Notes: a model not told the origin generated them from the sequence alone. A DNA stretch of 64,000 bases from Enterobacter cloacae (GCF_011078175.1 NZ_JAALCJ010000001.1:124001-188000); one strand, 5' to 3'; numbered from the stretch's first letter, positions 18,241 to 27,190 are shown. Numbers and translations: made by a program.

Positions 18241-19155
18241 ATGATTGTTCGTCCTCAACAGCACTGGCTGCAACTGATTTTTGTCTGGCATGGTTCGGTA
18301 CTTCCCAAAATTTATACCCGACTGCTGCTTAACTTCCTGCTTTCTATCGCCGTGATTGTCATGCTGCCGTGGTACACCTCGCTGGGTATCCGGTTTACCG
18401 TCGCGCCGTTCAGCATTCTGGGCGTGGCTATCGCTATCTTCCTGGGGTTTCGCAATAACGCATGTTATTCGCGCTACGTTGAGGCGCGTCTGCTTTGGGG
18501 GCAGTTGATGATAGCGGCGCGCTCGCTGTTTCGCGAGGTAAAAAACACCTTACCGGATGATAAACATCTCGGAGAGTTTGTCCGCCTGCAAATCGCGTTT
18601 GCTAACTGTCTGCGTATGACCCTGCGCAGAGAAACCAATGCCGATCAGCTGTCCCGCTATCTGGCTCCTGACGATTTGCGCAAAGTGATGGACGCCAACT
18701 CGCCGGCGAACCGTATCCTGCTGATCATGGGGGAGTGGCTGGCCGTGCGGCGGCGTAGCGGACACCTTTCAGACATCCTGTTTCACAGTCTCAACAACCG
18801 CCTGAACGATATGTCCATCGTGCTGGCTGGCTGTGAGCGTATCGCCAATACGCCAGTCCCGTTTGCCTATACGCTGATCCTGCACCGGACGGTGTATCTG
18901 TTCTGCATCATGCTGCCGTTTGCGCTGGTTGTTGATCTGCATTACATGACGCCCTTTGTCTCTGCGCTGATTTCTTACACCTTTATCTCGCTGGACACGC
19001 TGGCGGAAGAGCTGGAAGATCCGTTTGGGACGGAAGATAACGATCTGCCGCTGGACGCCATCTGCAACATGATGGAGCGCGATCTGTTGCAGATGAACGA
19101 TGAAGAGAACATCCCTGACAGACTGATGCCGGATAAGCATTATCAGCTGACCTGA
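18241..19155 (+). CDS. yneE: Bestrophin-family membrane channel YneE
   Basis: A 304-residue inner-membrane protein of the bestrophin/UPF0187 family, orthologous to E. coli YneE and to the Klebsiella pneumoniae channel KpBest, whose pentameric structure is known and which conducts cations. Family marks: FSILGVAIAIFLGFRNNACYSRYVEARLLWGQL and LDTLAEELEDPFGTEDNDLPLD. Membrane helices are predicted at about 27-50, 55-75, 215-235 and 238-258. Its 3' end overlaps the convergent GNAT gene by 13 bases. Confidence 0.92.
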   Translation: MIVRPQQHWLQLIFVWHGSVLPKIYTRLLLNFLLSIAVIVMLPWYTSLGIRFTVAPFSILGVAIAIFLGFRNNACYSRYVEARLLWGQLMIAARSLFREVKNTLPDDKHLGEFVRLQIAFANCLRMTLRRETNADQLSRYLAPDDLRKVMDANSPANRILLIMGEWLAVRRRSGHLSDILFHSLNNRLNDMSIVLAGCERIANTPVPFAYTLILHRTVYLFCIMLPFALVVDLHYMTPFVSALISYTFISLDTLAEELEDPFGTEDNDLPLDAICNMMERDLLQMNDEENIPDRLMPDKHYQLT

Positions 19156-19691
19156 CGGGCATTCCACTCGTCGCGGGTGATTTCCCACAGCTCCGAATCC
19201 AGCAGGCCGCTGACATAGGCTTTCTTCTCCGTCCTGATGAGCCGCATGCCGCTGCTGTCTGAAATACGTCGGGAGCGGCTGTTTGCAGCCGCTTTCGGCG
19301 CGCGTAACACCGGTTTATTGAGCGTATTAAACCAGAAATCCGTTGCCGCAACGCTCGCCTCGCGCATATATCCCTGGCCCTGAAATTCCGGTGCGAGCCA
19401 GAAGCCCCTGTTATTGTCCTCAACGTCATACAGGCAAATCAGCCCCATCAGCTCGTCAGGCGCTTCGCGACGGCGAATCGTCCAGAACCATGCAATGTCT
19501 TTGGCCATATCGGGCAAGGCAACGTTGTTGACGTAGTTTTCAGCACCGTCGTCCGGATAGGGCCAGGGGACTGAAGCCACCATATAGCGGACAATCTCCC
19601 AGCGCGGATAGCGTTGCTGGATCTGGACGGCATCTTCTGCAATCAGGGGGCGTAATATCAGGCGCTCGGTGGTAAGCGTGGGTATGGTCAT
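19143..19691 (-). CDS. RimJ/RimL-type GNAT acetyltransferase
   Basis: A 182-residue GNAT protein starting LTTERLILRPLIAEDA, the hallmark of the RimJ/RimL group, with the acetyl-CoA region GFWLAPEFQGQGYMREA. Members acetylate ribosomal proteins or small molecules; no target can be assigned. GGAG lies 8 bases before the ATG. The 3' end overlaps convergent yneE by 13 bases. Confidence 0.82.
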   Translation of the reverse strand: MTIPTLTTERLILRPLIAEDAVQIQQRYPRWEIVRYMVASVPWPYPDDGAENYVNNVALPDMAKDIAWFWTIRRREAPDELMGLICLYDVEDNNRGFWLAPEFQGQGYMREASVAATDFWFNTLNKPVLRAPKAAANSRSRRISDSSGMRLIRTEKKAYVSGLLDSELWEITRDEWNARQVS

Positions 19692-19827
19692 CCGCTGATC
19701 TCCATCATTAAGCGTTATGCTTTTGTTTGGGTTCTGGTATTTTCATCTTAATAACATTCTGTTGCGATGTACTGTACTAAAACGATGTTGAGTTAACGTA
19801 ATCAACCTGCTTGAGAAGGAGAAGGGT

Positions 19828-20790
19828 ATGGTTTTACCTGGGATAAACCTTGATAAAAACTTACCGGGCTACGATTTTGCGAAAATGTCGGGAGTTGGGG
19901 CTGCGGATTTCGATTTTAAAGCGCTTGGTGCCGCCATGGACTGTCATCGTGAATTTGCTCACGCGGGTATCATTTACTCTGACGGCCCCCAACGCTTCCT
20001 GGTGCGACCCGGCAAAAGACATCCTCAAGGGCAAAGTGGAATAGTAACGCATGTTATCGTGACCAAAGCCTCCTCGTTTCCGTCTGCTTCCACAGCAGGA
20101 AAAGTATTGAGTGATGCAGTTTCATCTACTTCCATGGGAACTGAAATTGCCTCAACCGTTCTGTCATGTGGCGCGATGATCATAACTGGCGGAGTGATGC
20201 TCGCTGGAACAGCAGCAACTCCCCTTACCGCAGGCGGGGGAAGCGTACTGGTCGCTATTGGCTACGCCGGAACGGCTGCCACCGGTCTGCAATGTGTGAA
20301 TGGCCTTTATCGAATTTATGATTTGGTTGAAAATGACGGTGCCAATGTCGCCTGGCTGGATACTCAGGACTGGTATGTCGCGACATCCACTTCCTTAGAT
20401 GTCATTTCTCTGGCAAGCGCAGGCGGTGCACTTAAAGAGGCTGTTACTACCTGGCGCGCTATGAAATCCGTTTCGTCCTTGAAAGCAACCGAGTGGCTAA
20501 AAAGTTATCCTCGTCAGGACCGTGCTCGACTGACTGAATTAATTATTCGCGCTCAAAACCCTGGTATAAGCAATAAAGAAGTCAAAGCGCTTATTCGAGC
20601 AGGCTTTTATCCAAAACGATTCCCATCGGGTCCTGTTCAGGTTGAGCTCACCAGGCAATTAAGTCAAGTTGTAACGAATGCCGCGGCGCTTGCAGGAAGC
20701 GCTGTAAGCGGAGTTATTGCCGCTCCGGGGAACATACCTCGCACCAGTAAATACATTATCGGTACTATCCAGTCACTGGCGGTTTTCTGA
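19828..20790 (+). CDS. Unrecognised glycine/alanine-rich protein; candidate pore-forming toxin
   Basis: I do not recognise this 320-residue protein. It has no signal peptide. Residues 1-90 look globular and soluble. Residues about 103-160 form a hydrophobic, glycine-rich stretch (ITGGVMLAGTAATPLTAGGG, then GYAGTAATGLQCVNGLYRIYD) resembling the small membrane-inserting helices of pore-forming effectors. Weaker glycine/alanine stretches occur near 193-201 and 285-299. It overlaps by one base (TGATG) a four-helix membrane protein, the layout of a toxin with a membrane immunity protein. AAGGAGAAGGG precedes the ATG. Base composition appears richer in A+T than the flanks. The toxin role is an inference; a housekeeping membrane function is not excluded. 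Confidence 0.55.
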   Translation: MVLPGINLDKNLPGYDFAKMSGVGAADFDFKALGAAMDCHREFAHAGIIYSDGPQRFLVRPGKRHPQGQSGIVTHVIVTKASSFPSASTAGKVLSDAVSSTSMGTEIASTVLSCGAMIITGGVMLAGTAATPLTAGGGSVLVAIGYAGTAATGLQCVNGLYRIYDLVENDGANVAWLDTQDWYVATSTSLDVISLASAGGALKEAVTTWRAMKSVSSLKATEWLKSYPRQDRARLTELIIRAQNPGISNKEVKALIRAGFYPKRFPSGPVQVELTRQLSQVVTNAAALAGSAVSGVIAAPGNIPRTSKYIIGTIQSLAVF

Positions 20791-21398
20791 TGAAAATTCT
20801 GCACTTGTTAACCGGACACGTTTCTTACGAGCTCCTGCAACACGGAAAACGGATTGAGGACGCTATTGCCCGTCATGACAATGATTTATTAAACCATTCC
20901 ACACCCGAACTGGAGCGGTATTTTTCACGCCCGCTTAGTGAGCTGCCACGGCAAAATGCTTATCCGGTAGCGATATTATTACCGCTATTTCTGGTGATTT
21001 TTGCGTTTAATTTGCTGCCATTTCTCCAGACAATATCCAGTATGCCGCCAACGCTACATGCACTCAGTTTTTTTGTCCCATCGCTAGCGATACTTATCTT
21101 CCTGATGCTCGCGAGTGCCTTCCTTGCCCGGGGATACACTTCAGGACTAACAGGGTTTTTAGCGCTTTTCATCATCCTGCTGACATTAACGGTACTGCAA
21201 TGGCTTCACTATCTGACCATTTCTGACGGCAGTAGCTGGCAGCTGATCATTGCAACGATCGCTTTGGTAATTAGCCGTATGGTGTTAAACAGTCGAGGCT
21301 TTGTGCTGTTCACGCTATATTGTCGTTCGAAGCGTCTTGCCACGCTGGCTCGCATCATGCGCCTGAAGAGCAGTAAGGATAATGTGAGGAACACATGA
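20790..21398 (+). CDS. Four-helix membrane protein; candidate immunity partner
   Basis: A 202-residue protein with no family I recognise. A 56-residue charged N-terminal region precedes four hydrophobic helices at about 58-79, 91-113, 118-140 and 150-177, and a basic tail (RSKRLATLARIMRLKSSKD) follows. The ATG shares a base with the preceding TGA, so translation is coupled, and its own stop overlaps the following GNAT gene (ATGA). Immunity proteins against pore-forming effectors are commonly of this kind; the assignment rests on context only. Confidence 0.55.
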   Translation: MKILHLLTGHVSYELLQHGKRIEDAIARHDNDLLNHSTPELERYFSRPLSELPRQNAYPVAILLPLFLVIFAFNLLPFLQTISSMPPTLHALSFFVPSLAILIFLMLASAFLARGYTSGLTGFLALFIILLTLTVLQWLHYLTISDGSSWQLIIATIALVISRMVLNSRGFVLFTLYCRSKRLATLARIMRLKSSKDNVRNT

Positions 21399-21835
21399 CA
21401 CTCATCGTACGCCCGTTACAGGCAGAAGATTACCCACAATGGCGACCGCTGTGGGATGGCTATACCCATTGTTATGAGTGCTACCTCGACGAGTCCGTTA
21501 CCGCGGCCACTTGGGAAAGAGCGCTCTCAGGTTCATCATCCCTGTTTTGCCGGGTCGTGGAGAAAGACGGCAACGTCATCGGCTTCGCCATGTGTGTCCT
21601 GCATGAAGGGACCTGGTCAACCGCGCCCGTTTGCTATCTGGAAGATCTGTTTGTTGACGCTGGCGAACGTGGCGCAGGGGCAGGTAAAGCGCTTATCGAC
21701 GCCCTGATCGACGAAGGCAAGCGGGAAGGGTGGTCAAAACTCTACTGGGTAACCCGCATGAACAATCCGGCGCGTAAGCTGTATGACCACTATGGTGAAG
21801 CCGACGATTACGTCCGGTACCGAATCTCGCTTTAG
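21395..21835 (+). CDS. GNAT-family acetyltransferase
   Basis: A 146-residue GNAT enzyme: IVRPLQAEDYPQWRPLWDGY at the start, acetyl-CoA region YLEDLFVDAGERGAGAGKALIDAL, and the C-terminal NNPARKLYDHYGEADDYVRYRI. It is the third gene of a coupled unit (4-base ATGA overlap with the membrane protein), but this widespread family is usually independent of such pairs, so the link may be only positional. Confidence 0.82.
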   Translation: MTLIVRPLQAEDYPQWRPLWDGYTHCYECYLDESVTAATWERALSGSSSLFCRVVEKDGNVIGFAMCVLHEGTWSTAPVCYLEDLFVDAGERGAGAGKALIDALIDEGKREGWSKLYWVTRMNNPARKLYDHYGEADDYVRYRISL

Positions 21836-21843
21836 TCGTGTAA

Positions 21844-21894
21844 TACCTGGGTTTGTATCACACTGTATCTGCGTCTGTGATACATACACAGGTA
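21844..21894. promoter_or_regulatory. Long inverted repeat upstream of the hydrolase/two-component operon
   Basis: Two 19-base arms (TACCTGGGTTTGTATCACA at 21844-21862 and TGTGATACATACACAGGTA at 21876-21894) pair at 17 of 19 positions across a 13-base spacer. No T-run follows, so a simple terminator is unlikely. It lies 87 bases before the hydrolase ATG, and a related repeat with the same spacer length occurs at 25060-25094, past the histidine kinase gene. A binding site for the local response regulator is the favoured reading. Confidence 0.6.
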
Positions 21895-21980
21895 TGCAAT
21901 AAAACCGCATCCGCACACATCTCCTATACAAACGCATGGTGTTATATCTCCGTCAACTGAACTTACCCGGAGATAACATC

Positions 21981-22976
21981 ATGTTTAATAAACTCGCATA
22001 CTCAGCCGTCGCCCTGAGCGTTTCGCTTGGCACCGTAATGTCCTGTCAGGCAGAAGCGACGGGTAAGGATTACGCGTCGGCCTTTAACCAGGTTAAACAG
22101 ATTAACGCTGGCGATTTGAACGTCGGTTACGTCGATATCGGGCCAAAAGAGGGGCAACCGGTGATCCTGCTGCATGGCTGGCCGTACGACATTCACAGTT
22201 ATGCAGAGGTGGCCCCCGCGCTGGCCGCGAAGGGGTATCGTGTCATTGTTCCGTCCCTGCGCGGGTACGGCACCACGCGCTTTATTTCTGATAAAACGCC
22301 GCGAAACGGCCAGCCTTCGGCAATGGCAAAAGACATTGTCAACCTGATGGACGCCCTGAATATCAAACAGGCGGTGTTTGCCGGTTATGACTGGGGAGCG
22401 CGCACGGCGGATATCGTTGCGGCGCTCTGGCCGGAACGGGTGAAATCGCTGGTCTCGGTAAGTGGCTACCTGATCAGCAGCCAGGCGATTGGCAAGCAGC
22501 CTTTGCCGCCGAAGGCAGAGGTTCAGTGGTGGTATCAGTTCTATTTTGCCACGCCGCGCGGGGCGGAAGGCTATGCTAAAAATACGCACGATTTTGCCCG
22601 GTTGATCTGGTCCCAGGCATCGCCTGACTGGAAATTCAGCGACGCCACCTTCAATGCCAGCGCCAAATCCCTCGATAATCCGGACCACGTTGCCGTCACG
22701 CTCAGTAATTACCGCTGGCGTCTGGGGCTGGAGAAGGGTGAGCAGAAATATGACGCCTATGAACAAAAGCTGGCTACGCTGCCGAACATTACGGTGCCGA
22801 CCATCACCATCGAGGGCGGTAACAACGGGGCACCACATCCTGCACCCGCGGCCTATGCGGGGAAATTCACCGGAAAATATGAGCACCGTACTTTCGGCGC
22901 AACGGTTGGCCACAACCCGCCGCAGGAAGATCCGCAGGACTTTGTTAAAGCCGTTGTCGACGCGGATAAGCTCTGA
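21981..22976 (+). CDS. Exported epoxide-hydrolase-like alpha/beta hydrolase
   Basis: A 331-residue protein with an N-terminal signal sequence (AVALSVSLGTVMSCQAEA; the cysteine at 22 leaves a lipoprotein possible). The catalytic domain has the oxyanion motif HGWP (about 65-68), an aspartate nucleophile in GYDWGAR (D137) as in epoxide hydrolases and dehalogenases, and a C-terminal histidine in VGHNPPQEDP. GGAGA precedes the ATG at 21981. It lies 44 bases ahead of the response regulator gene, so its substrate may be linked to the signal sensed. Confidence 0.82.
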   Translation: MFNKLAYSAVALSVSLGTVMSCQAEATGKDYASAFNQVKQINAGDLNVGYVDIGPKEGQPVILLHGWPYDIHSYAEVAPALAAKGYRVIVPSLRGYGTTRFISDKTPRNGQPSAMAKDIVNLMDALNIKQAVFAGYDWGARTADIVAALWPERVKSLVSVSGYLISSQAIGKQPLPPKAEVQWWYQFYFATPRGAEGYAKNTHDFARLIWSQASPDWKFSDATFNASAKSLDNPDHVAVTLSNYRWRLGLEKGEQKYDAYEQKLATLPNITVPTITIEGGNNGAPHPAPAAYAGKFTGKYEHRTFGATVGHNPPQEDPQDFVKAVVDADKL

Positions 22977-23020
22977 TATGTGCTATTTTCAATCCGTTAC
23001 CTCTTAATCAGGAGCCTGCG

Positions 23021-23761
23021 GTGGAGCATATTGATCACATCCTTGTCGTCGATGACGACAGGGATATTCGAGAACTGATTGTCGATTACCTCGTGAAATC
23101 CGGCTACCACGCCTCTGGCGCGGCGAACGGGAAAGAGATGCGCGTAGCGCTCGACAAACAGCATATCGACCTGGTGGTGCTGGACGTGATGATGCCCGGC
23201 GATGATGGCCTGACGCTGTGTCGACAGCTGCGCAGCAGCAGGCATAAGGATCTGCCGATCCTGATGCTCACGGCACGCAACGAGGACACGGACCGGATCC
23301 TGGGGCTGGAGATGGGCGCTGACGATTACGTGGTGAAACCGTTTGTGGCCCGCGAACTGCTGGCGCGTATCAAAGCCATCCTGCGTCGTTTTCGTACTAT
23401 GCCGCCTAATCTTCAGGTGACCGAGGCAGGGCGCCTGGTGGTGTTCGGTGAATGGCAGCTGGATACCGTGGCGCGTCATCTGATTGATAACGAGGGGATG
23501 GTTGTGGCGCTCAGCGGGGCGGAGTATCGCCTTTTGCGCGTATTCCTCGATCATCCTCAACGGGTGCTGAGCCGCGATCAGCTGCTGAACCTGACGCAGG
23601 GACGTGATGCCGAACTGTTTGAGCGTTCGATTGATCTCCTGGTGAGCCGCGTGCGACAGCGCCTGAATGAAGATGCCCGCACGCCGGCCTACATTAAAAC
23701 CGTTCGCAGCGAGGGCTACGTCTTTACCATGCCGGTGACCATCGTCGAGGCCAATGAATGA
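23021..23761 (+). CDS. OmpR-family response regulator
   Basis: A 246-residue two-component regulator. The receiver domain (about 5-118) has the acidic pair DDD at 11-13, phospho-acceptor D55 in VVLDVMMPG and lysine in DDYVVKPF. The C-terminal winged helix (about 150-240) ends with the OmpR-type RVRQRLNEDA...IKTVRSEGYVF. The GTG start follows AGGAG by 6 bases. Its stop overlaps the kinase ATG by four bases (ATGA). It resembles the many RstA/OmpR relatives but I cannot name an orthologue. Confidence 0.9.
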   Translation: MEHIDHILVVDDDRDIRELIVDYLVKSGYHASGAANGKEMRVALDKQHIDLVVLDVMMPGDDGLTLCRQLRSSRHKDLPILMLTARNEDTDRILGLEMGADDYVVKPFVARELLARIKAILRRFRTMPPNLQVTEAGRLVVFGEWQLDTVARHLIDNEGMVVALSGAEYRLLRVFLDHPQRVLSRDQLLNLTQGRDAELFERSIDLLVSRVRQRLNEDARTPAYIKTVRSEGYVFTMPVTIVEANE

Positions 23762-25053
23762 CGCTGTGGCCCCGCACCTTACTGGCCCGGCTGCTGATCA
23801 TTGTGCTGCTGGGACTCTTGCTGGCTAACGCGCTCAGCCTGACGTTGGTCATGGTTGAGCGAATGCACAGCGCGCGTACGGTTATGCTGGGCAATCTTGA
23901 GAATGACGTGGCGACCAGCGTGGCCATTCTCGACCGGCTTCCGGCCAAAGAGCGCCCAGAGTGGCTGGAACGGCTCAGTCGCGGTAATTATCGTTATATC
24001 CTTGGCCCCGGCGAGGCAGGCGCCGCGCCAACGGACAAGCGCTCGCGGGATGCGGTTCGCACCCTGAAAGAGACGCTTTCAGCCCAATATCCGCTCCACT
24101 TTACGGCGGTGCCAGGGCCGATTTCCCATATTCAGGCCCATCTGACGCTCCGCGACGGCGCTCCGCTCACCATCGATCTGATCCCGCGCATGCCGCCTGT
24201 CGCCAGCTGGTTACCCGTTGTGCTGGTTCTTCAGCTGTTACTTGTCGCGCTCTGCTCCTGGATTGCCGTGCGCCAGGTTGTCCGGCCCTTCCTGCAATTC
24301 ACGCGCGCGGTTGATTCCCTCGATCCTGCGGCCCATTCTCCGATGGCTGAAAATGGTCCGGTTGAGGTGCGCCAGGCAGCCCACGCTTTTAATGAGATGC
24401 AGTCGCGGATACAGACCTATCTGCGTGAACGCGCGCAGATTCTGGCGTCCATTTCTCACGATCTCCAGACCCCCATCACGCGCATGAAGCTGCGGATCGA
24501 AATGGCGGGTCAGCCCGAACTCCGCGAGAAGCTGCTGAGCGACCTGGATAATATGTCGCGACTGGTACGGGAGGGGATTGCCTATGCCCGGTCATCAGAA
24601 TCTCTGGAAGAGACCACGCTGAAGCTCGAGCTGAACGCGTGGGTAAACAGCATCGCCAGTGATTATCAGGACATTGGTAAAAACGTGCAGTTTCATGCAC
24701 GACATACGCGTCTGCCGATCGTCACCCGCCCGCAGGCATTGCGGCGGGTAATGACTAATCTGCTTGATAATGCGCTGAAGTTTGGCGAAAGCGCGGTGAT
24801 AGAGATTGATGAAGATGAAAGGCAGGTAGCGATCCGCATTATGGATAACGGCCCCGGCATCCCGGAGGCAGAACTGGAGGCGGTGTTACAGCCGTTCTAC
24901 CGGGTTGAAACGTCGCGCAACCGGGAAACGGGCGGCACCGGGTTAGGCCTCGCCATTGCCGCGCAGCTCACCGCCCAGCTTGACGGGAAATTGCAGCTTG
25001 CAAACCGGGCGGAGGGCGGGCTGGCCGTAAGCGTGACCCTTCCGCGCGGTTAA
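23758..25053 (+). CDS. Sensor histidine kinase
   Basis: A membrane kinase of 431 residues: helix at about 10-33, periplasmic domain of roughly 115 residues, second helix at about 149-171, HAMP, then H-box SISHDLQTPITRMKLRIE with H234, N-box TNLLDNALKFGE, G1 DNGPGIP and G2 GGTGLGLAIA. It autophosphorylates and passes phosphate to the overlapping upstream regulator. The periplasmic signal is not evident. Confidence 0.9.
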   Translation: MTLWPRTLLARLLIIVLLGLLLANALSLTLVMVERMHSARTVMLGNLENDVATSVAILDRLPAKERPEWLERLSRGNYRYILGPGEAGAAPTDKRSRDAVRTLKETLSAQYPLHFTAVPGPISHIQAHLTLRDGAPLTIDLIPRMPPVASWLPVVLVLQLLLVALCSWIAVRQVVRPFLQFTRAVDSLDPAAHSPMAENGPVEVRQAAHAFNEMQSRIQTYLRERAQILASISHDLQTPITRMKLRIEMAGQPELREKLLSDLDNMSRLVREGIAYARSSESLEETTLKLELNAWVNSIASDYQDIGKNVQFHARHTRLPIVTRPQALRRVMTNLLDNALKFGESAVIEIDEDERQVAIRIMDNGPGIPEAELEAVLQPFYRVETSRNRETGGTGLGLAIAAQLTAQLDGKLQLANRAEGGLAVSVTLPRG

Positions 25054-25059
25054 TTGTAC

Positions 25060-25094
25060 GCCTGTGTATCTGCACTCCGTGCCGATACGCAGGC
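25060..25094. promoter_or_regulatory. Inverted repeat between the kinase gene and the DipZ-like gene
   Basis: GCCTGTGTATC (25060-25070) and GATACGCAGGC (25084-25094) pair at 10 of 11 positions with a 13-base spacer. The block CCTGTGTAT is shared with the 21844-21894 repeat. It lies 94 bases before the next gene and has no T-run, so an operator is more likely than a terminator. Confidence 0.5.
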
Positions 25095-25146
25095 AGACAA
25101 AATTCAGCTTTTCACACACGGCCTGAACACATTAGTAAGGTGAAAT

Positions 25147-25185
25147 GACCTCACTGCACCTTCGCAGCAACCGTATCGTGAGGTC
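25147..25185 (+). promoter_or_regulatory. Leader inverted repeat covering the DipZ-like ribosome binding site
   Basis: GACCTCAC (25147-25154) is the exact complement of GTGAGGTC (25178-25185), which contains the AGG ribosome binding site of the gene starting at 25189. Folding would hide that site. The loop is 23 bases, so stability is uncertain. Confidence 0.3.
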
Positions 25186-25188
25186 GTT

Positions 25189-26379
25189 ATGTTTCTGATA
25201 ATCGCTTTTTTAGGCGGCATGATTAGCCTGCTCAGTCCGTGCACGCTTCCCGTCATTCCTCTGCTGTTCGCCGGCTTTCAGGGGCAGCGCAAACACATTC
25301 TGGCGCTTCTGGCAGGAATGATTGTGATGTTCACGTTGGTGGCGATGGTAGTAACGGTTGCCAGCGAGTGGATCGCTGACGCCACCGTTATAGGTCGCTG
25401 GATTGCGCTGCTGGTACTGAGCATTGCTGCACTGGCCCTGATATTTCCGCAGTTCGCTCAGCGCATTGCCCGCCCGGCGGTCAGCGCGGGAAACGTTCTC
25501 AACACCCACAGCATGCATCGACGCGGCCTGGTTTCGGCTTTTCTGGCAGGGCTGGCCGTTGGACTTCTGTGGTCCCCCTGTGCCGGACCGATTCTCGGGG
25601 CGATCTTCAGCATTAATATTGCGGGCCACTCGGCCATCGCAACCGGAGCGCTGTTAGCCGCTTACGGCAGTGGGTGCGCGTTGATGCTGGGGCTGCTTGT
25701 CGCGGGGGGCCGTAAGCTGATAACCCCCCTGAGAGCCAAATCCGCATTGATGGCGCGTTTGCGTCAGGGAGCGGGAGTGATGATGTTAGCTGCCGTTGCG
25801 TTCAACGCCAGCGGGATGACCTCGGCACTTAAAGGTGCCAACGGGCTTACCGACCAGCTGGAAAAGGCCCTGTTGAGTCTTACGCAACCAACTTCCACGC
25901 AGTTGAAACTGCAACCGGTCGCTGACGCGGCGCCGAGCAGCCAGCTACCCTCATTAAGCGGCGGTACGGGGTGGGTAAACGGTGACCCTGTCACGTCTGA
26001 GTCCCTGCGCGGTAAAGTTGTGCTTATCGATTTCTGGACCTGGGACTGTATCAACTGCCAGCACACGCTTCCGCACGTGCGTGACTGGGCGAAGAAATAT
26101 GAGTCACAAGGTCTGGTGGTGATTGGCGTCCACACCCCGGAATACCCCTGGGAAAAGCCGTTATCATCGGTGAAAAACGCGGTCAACAAATGGCGGCTGC
26201 CGTACCGCGTAGTGACGGATAATAACTATAAAATCTGGAGCGCGTTCGGAAATCAGTACTGGCCAGCACATTACTATTTCGATGCGAAAGGGCAACTGCG
26301 ATACACCGCGTTTGGCGAAGGTCACTACGACAAGCAGGAGGCCGTCATTCAGCAGTTGCTCAAGGAAGCGCGTTCCTGA
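25189..26379 (+). CDS. DipZ-like CcdA-thioredoxin fusion, thiol-disulfide exchange
   Basis: A 396-residue fusion. Residues about 1-205 form a CcdA/DsbD-type membrane domain with paired cysteines in SPCTLP (C18) and SPCAGP (C131), which carry electrons across the membrane. Residues about 255-395 form a periplasmic TlpA-like thioredoxin domain with WTWDCINCQ (C287, C290), the CINC motif typical of DipZ. The protein probably reduces periplasmic thiols. It follows the two-component genes in the same direction, behind an inverted repeat related to the one at the start of that operon. Confidence 0.85.
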   Translation: MFLIIAFLGGMISLLSPCTLPVIPLLFAGFQGQRKHILALLAGMIVMFTLVAMVVTVASEWIADATVIGRWIALLVLSIAALALIFPQFAQRIARPAVSAGNVLNTHSMHRRGLVSAFLAGLAVGLLWSPCAGPILGAIFSINIAGHSAIATGALLAAYGSGCALMLGLLVAGGRKLITPLRAKSALMARLRQGAGVMMLAAVAFNASGMTSALKGANGLTDQLEKALLSLTQPTSTQLKLQPVADAAPSSQLPSLSGGTGWVNGDPVTSESLRGKVVLIDFWTWDCINCQHTLPHVRDWAKKYESQGLVVIGVHTPEYPWEKPLSSVKNAVNKWRLPYRVVTDNNYKIWSAFGNQYWPAHYYFDAKGQLRYTAFGEGHYDKQEAVIQQLLKEARS

Positions 26380-26385
26380 TCCGGC

Positions 26386-27144
26386 TTACGGGACCCGCTG
26401 AGCCACCATAAACAGGCGCGGAAAAGCCAGCAGTATCTGCCCGTTTTCCTGGAGCGGATACTGCTCTTTCAGCAGCTCAAGATAGCGTTTCAAATAGTTT
26501 TTCTGCTCGCTCTCGCTAAGTTCCTGTAACCACGGTCGTAACCCTGTCGCGCTGACCCAGTCAATCATCGCCTGATGAGAGCTCATCTGATGGAAATAGG
26601 TGGTGCGCCAGATATCCACGTCGCATCCCGCTTCCGTCAGAATATCGTAGTAGGCATGGATACCCGGCAATGGCTCGCGGCCACGATCGGGGTAGCCCTG
26701 TTCCCAGGCAACTTCACGCATAAGGGCGTGCGTCGGCTCAAGCCAGTTGTCAGGCATTTGCACCGCCAGCACGCCGTTTAACTGGAGCAATGAAATCAGG
26801 TGTGGCAGAAGGTGGTAATGGTCCGGGATCCATTGCAGTGAGGCGTTAGCGTAGATCAGGCTAAGAGGCTGGTCAGGTTTGTAGTGACGGATATCCGCCT
26901 CAATAAAGTGGCAGTCTGGCAGGGCCTGTCGGGCTTCCTCCAGCATGGCCGGGGAGTTATCCACGCCGGCGATCTGCGCTGAAGGCCAGCGTTGTTTCAG
27001 CAGCGCGGTACTATTGCCTGGCCCGCAGCCCAAATCCACGGCAGAGGTTATGTCAGCAAGCGGCACCCGGGCAAGTAACTCAGCGGCGGGACGTGTGCGT
27101 TCTGCGCTGTACTGTAGATAAAGTGAGGGATCCCAGTCGGCCAT
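26386..27144 (-). CDS. tam: Trans-aconitate 2-methyltransferase Tam
   Basis: An S-adenosylmethionine-dependent methyltransferase of 252 residues, the same length as E. coli Tam. It methylates trans-aconitate, a spontaneous inhibitor of aconitase. Motif I is [34 protein letters not shown] and [13 protein letters not shown] are characteristic of Tam. It is convergent with the DipZ-like gene, with only six bases between their stop codons. Confidence 0.94.
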   Translation of the reverse strand: MADWDPSLYLQYSAERTRPAAELLARVPLADITSAVDLGCGPGNSTALLKQRWPSAQIAGVDNSPAMLEEARQALPDCHFIEADIRHYKPDQPLSLIYANASLQWIPDHYHLLPHLISLLQLNGVLAVQMPDNWLEPTHALMREVAWEQGYPDRGREPLPGIHAYYDILTEAGCDVDIWRTTYFHQMSSHQAMIDWVSATGLRPWLQELSESEQKNYLKRYLELLKEQYPLQENGQILLAFPRLFMVAQRVP

Positions 27145-27190
27145 TTTCGCATCTCCATGTTGAGGTGTTCAGCAAGAATAGCACAGGCAA

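Noticed and set aside
20668..20684. GTTGTAAC on the + strand inside the candidate toxin gene, resembling the core of a Ter site
   Set aside because: The flanking bases do not fit AGNAT before it or KAA after it, and its orientation would block forks on their normal path to dif.
25982..25994. GTGACCCTGTCAC, matS-like, within the DipZ-like gene; also GTGACACCGTAAC at 55593 and GTGACACTGTAAC at 59478
   Set aside because: Each has one mismatch to the matS consensus. Single-mismatch matches are expected by chance in this much GC-rich sequence, so only the two exact sites are reported.
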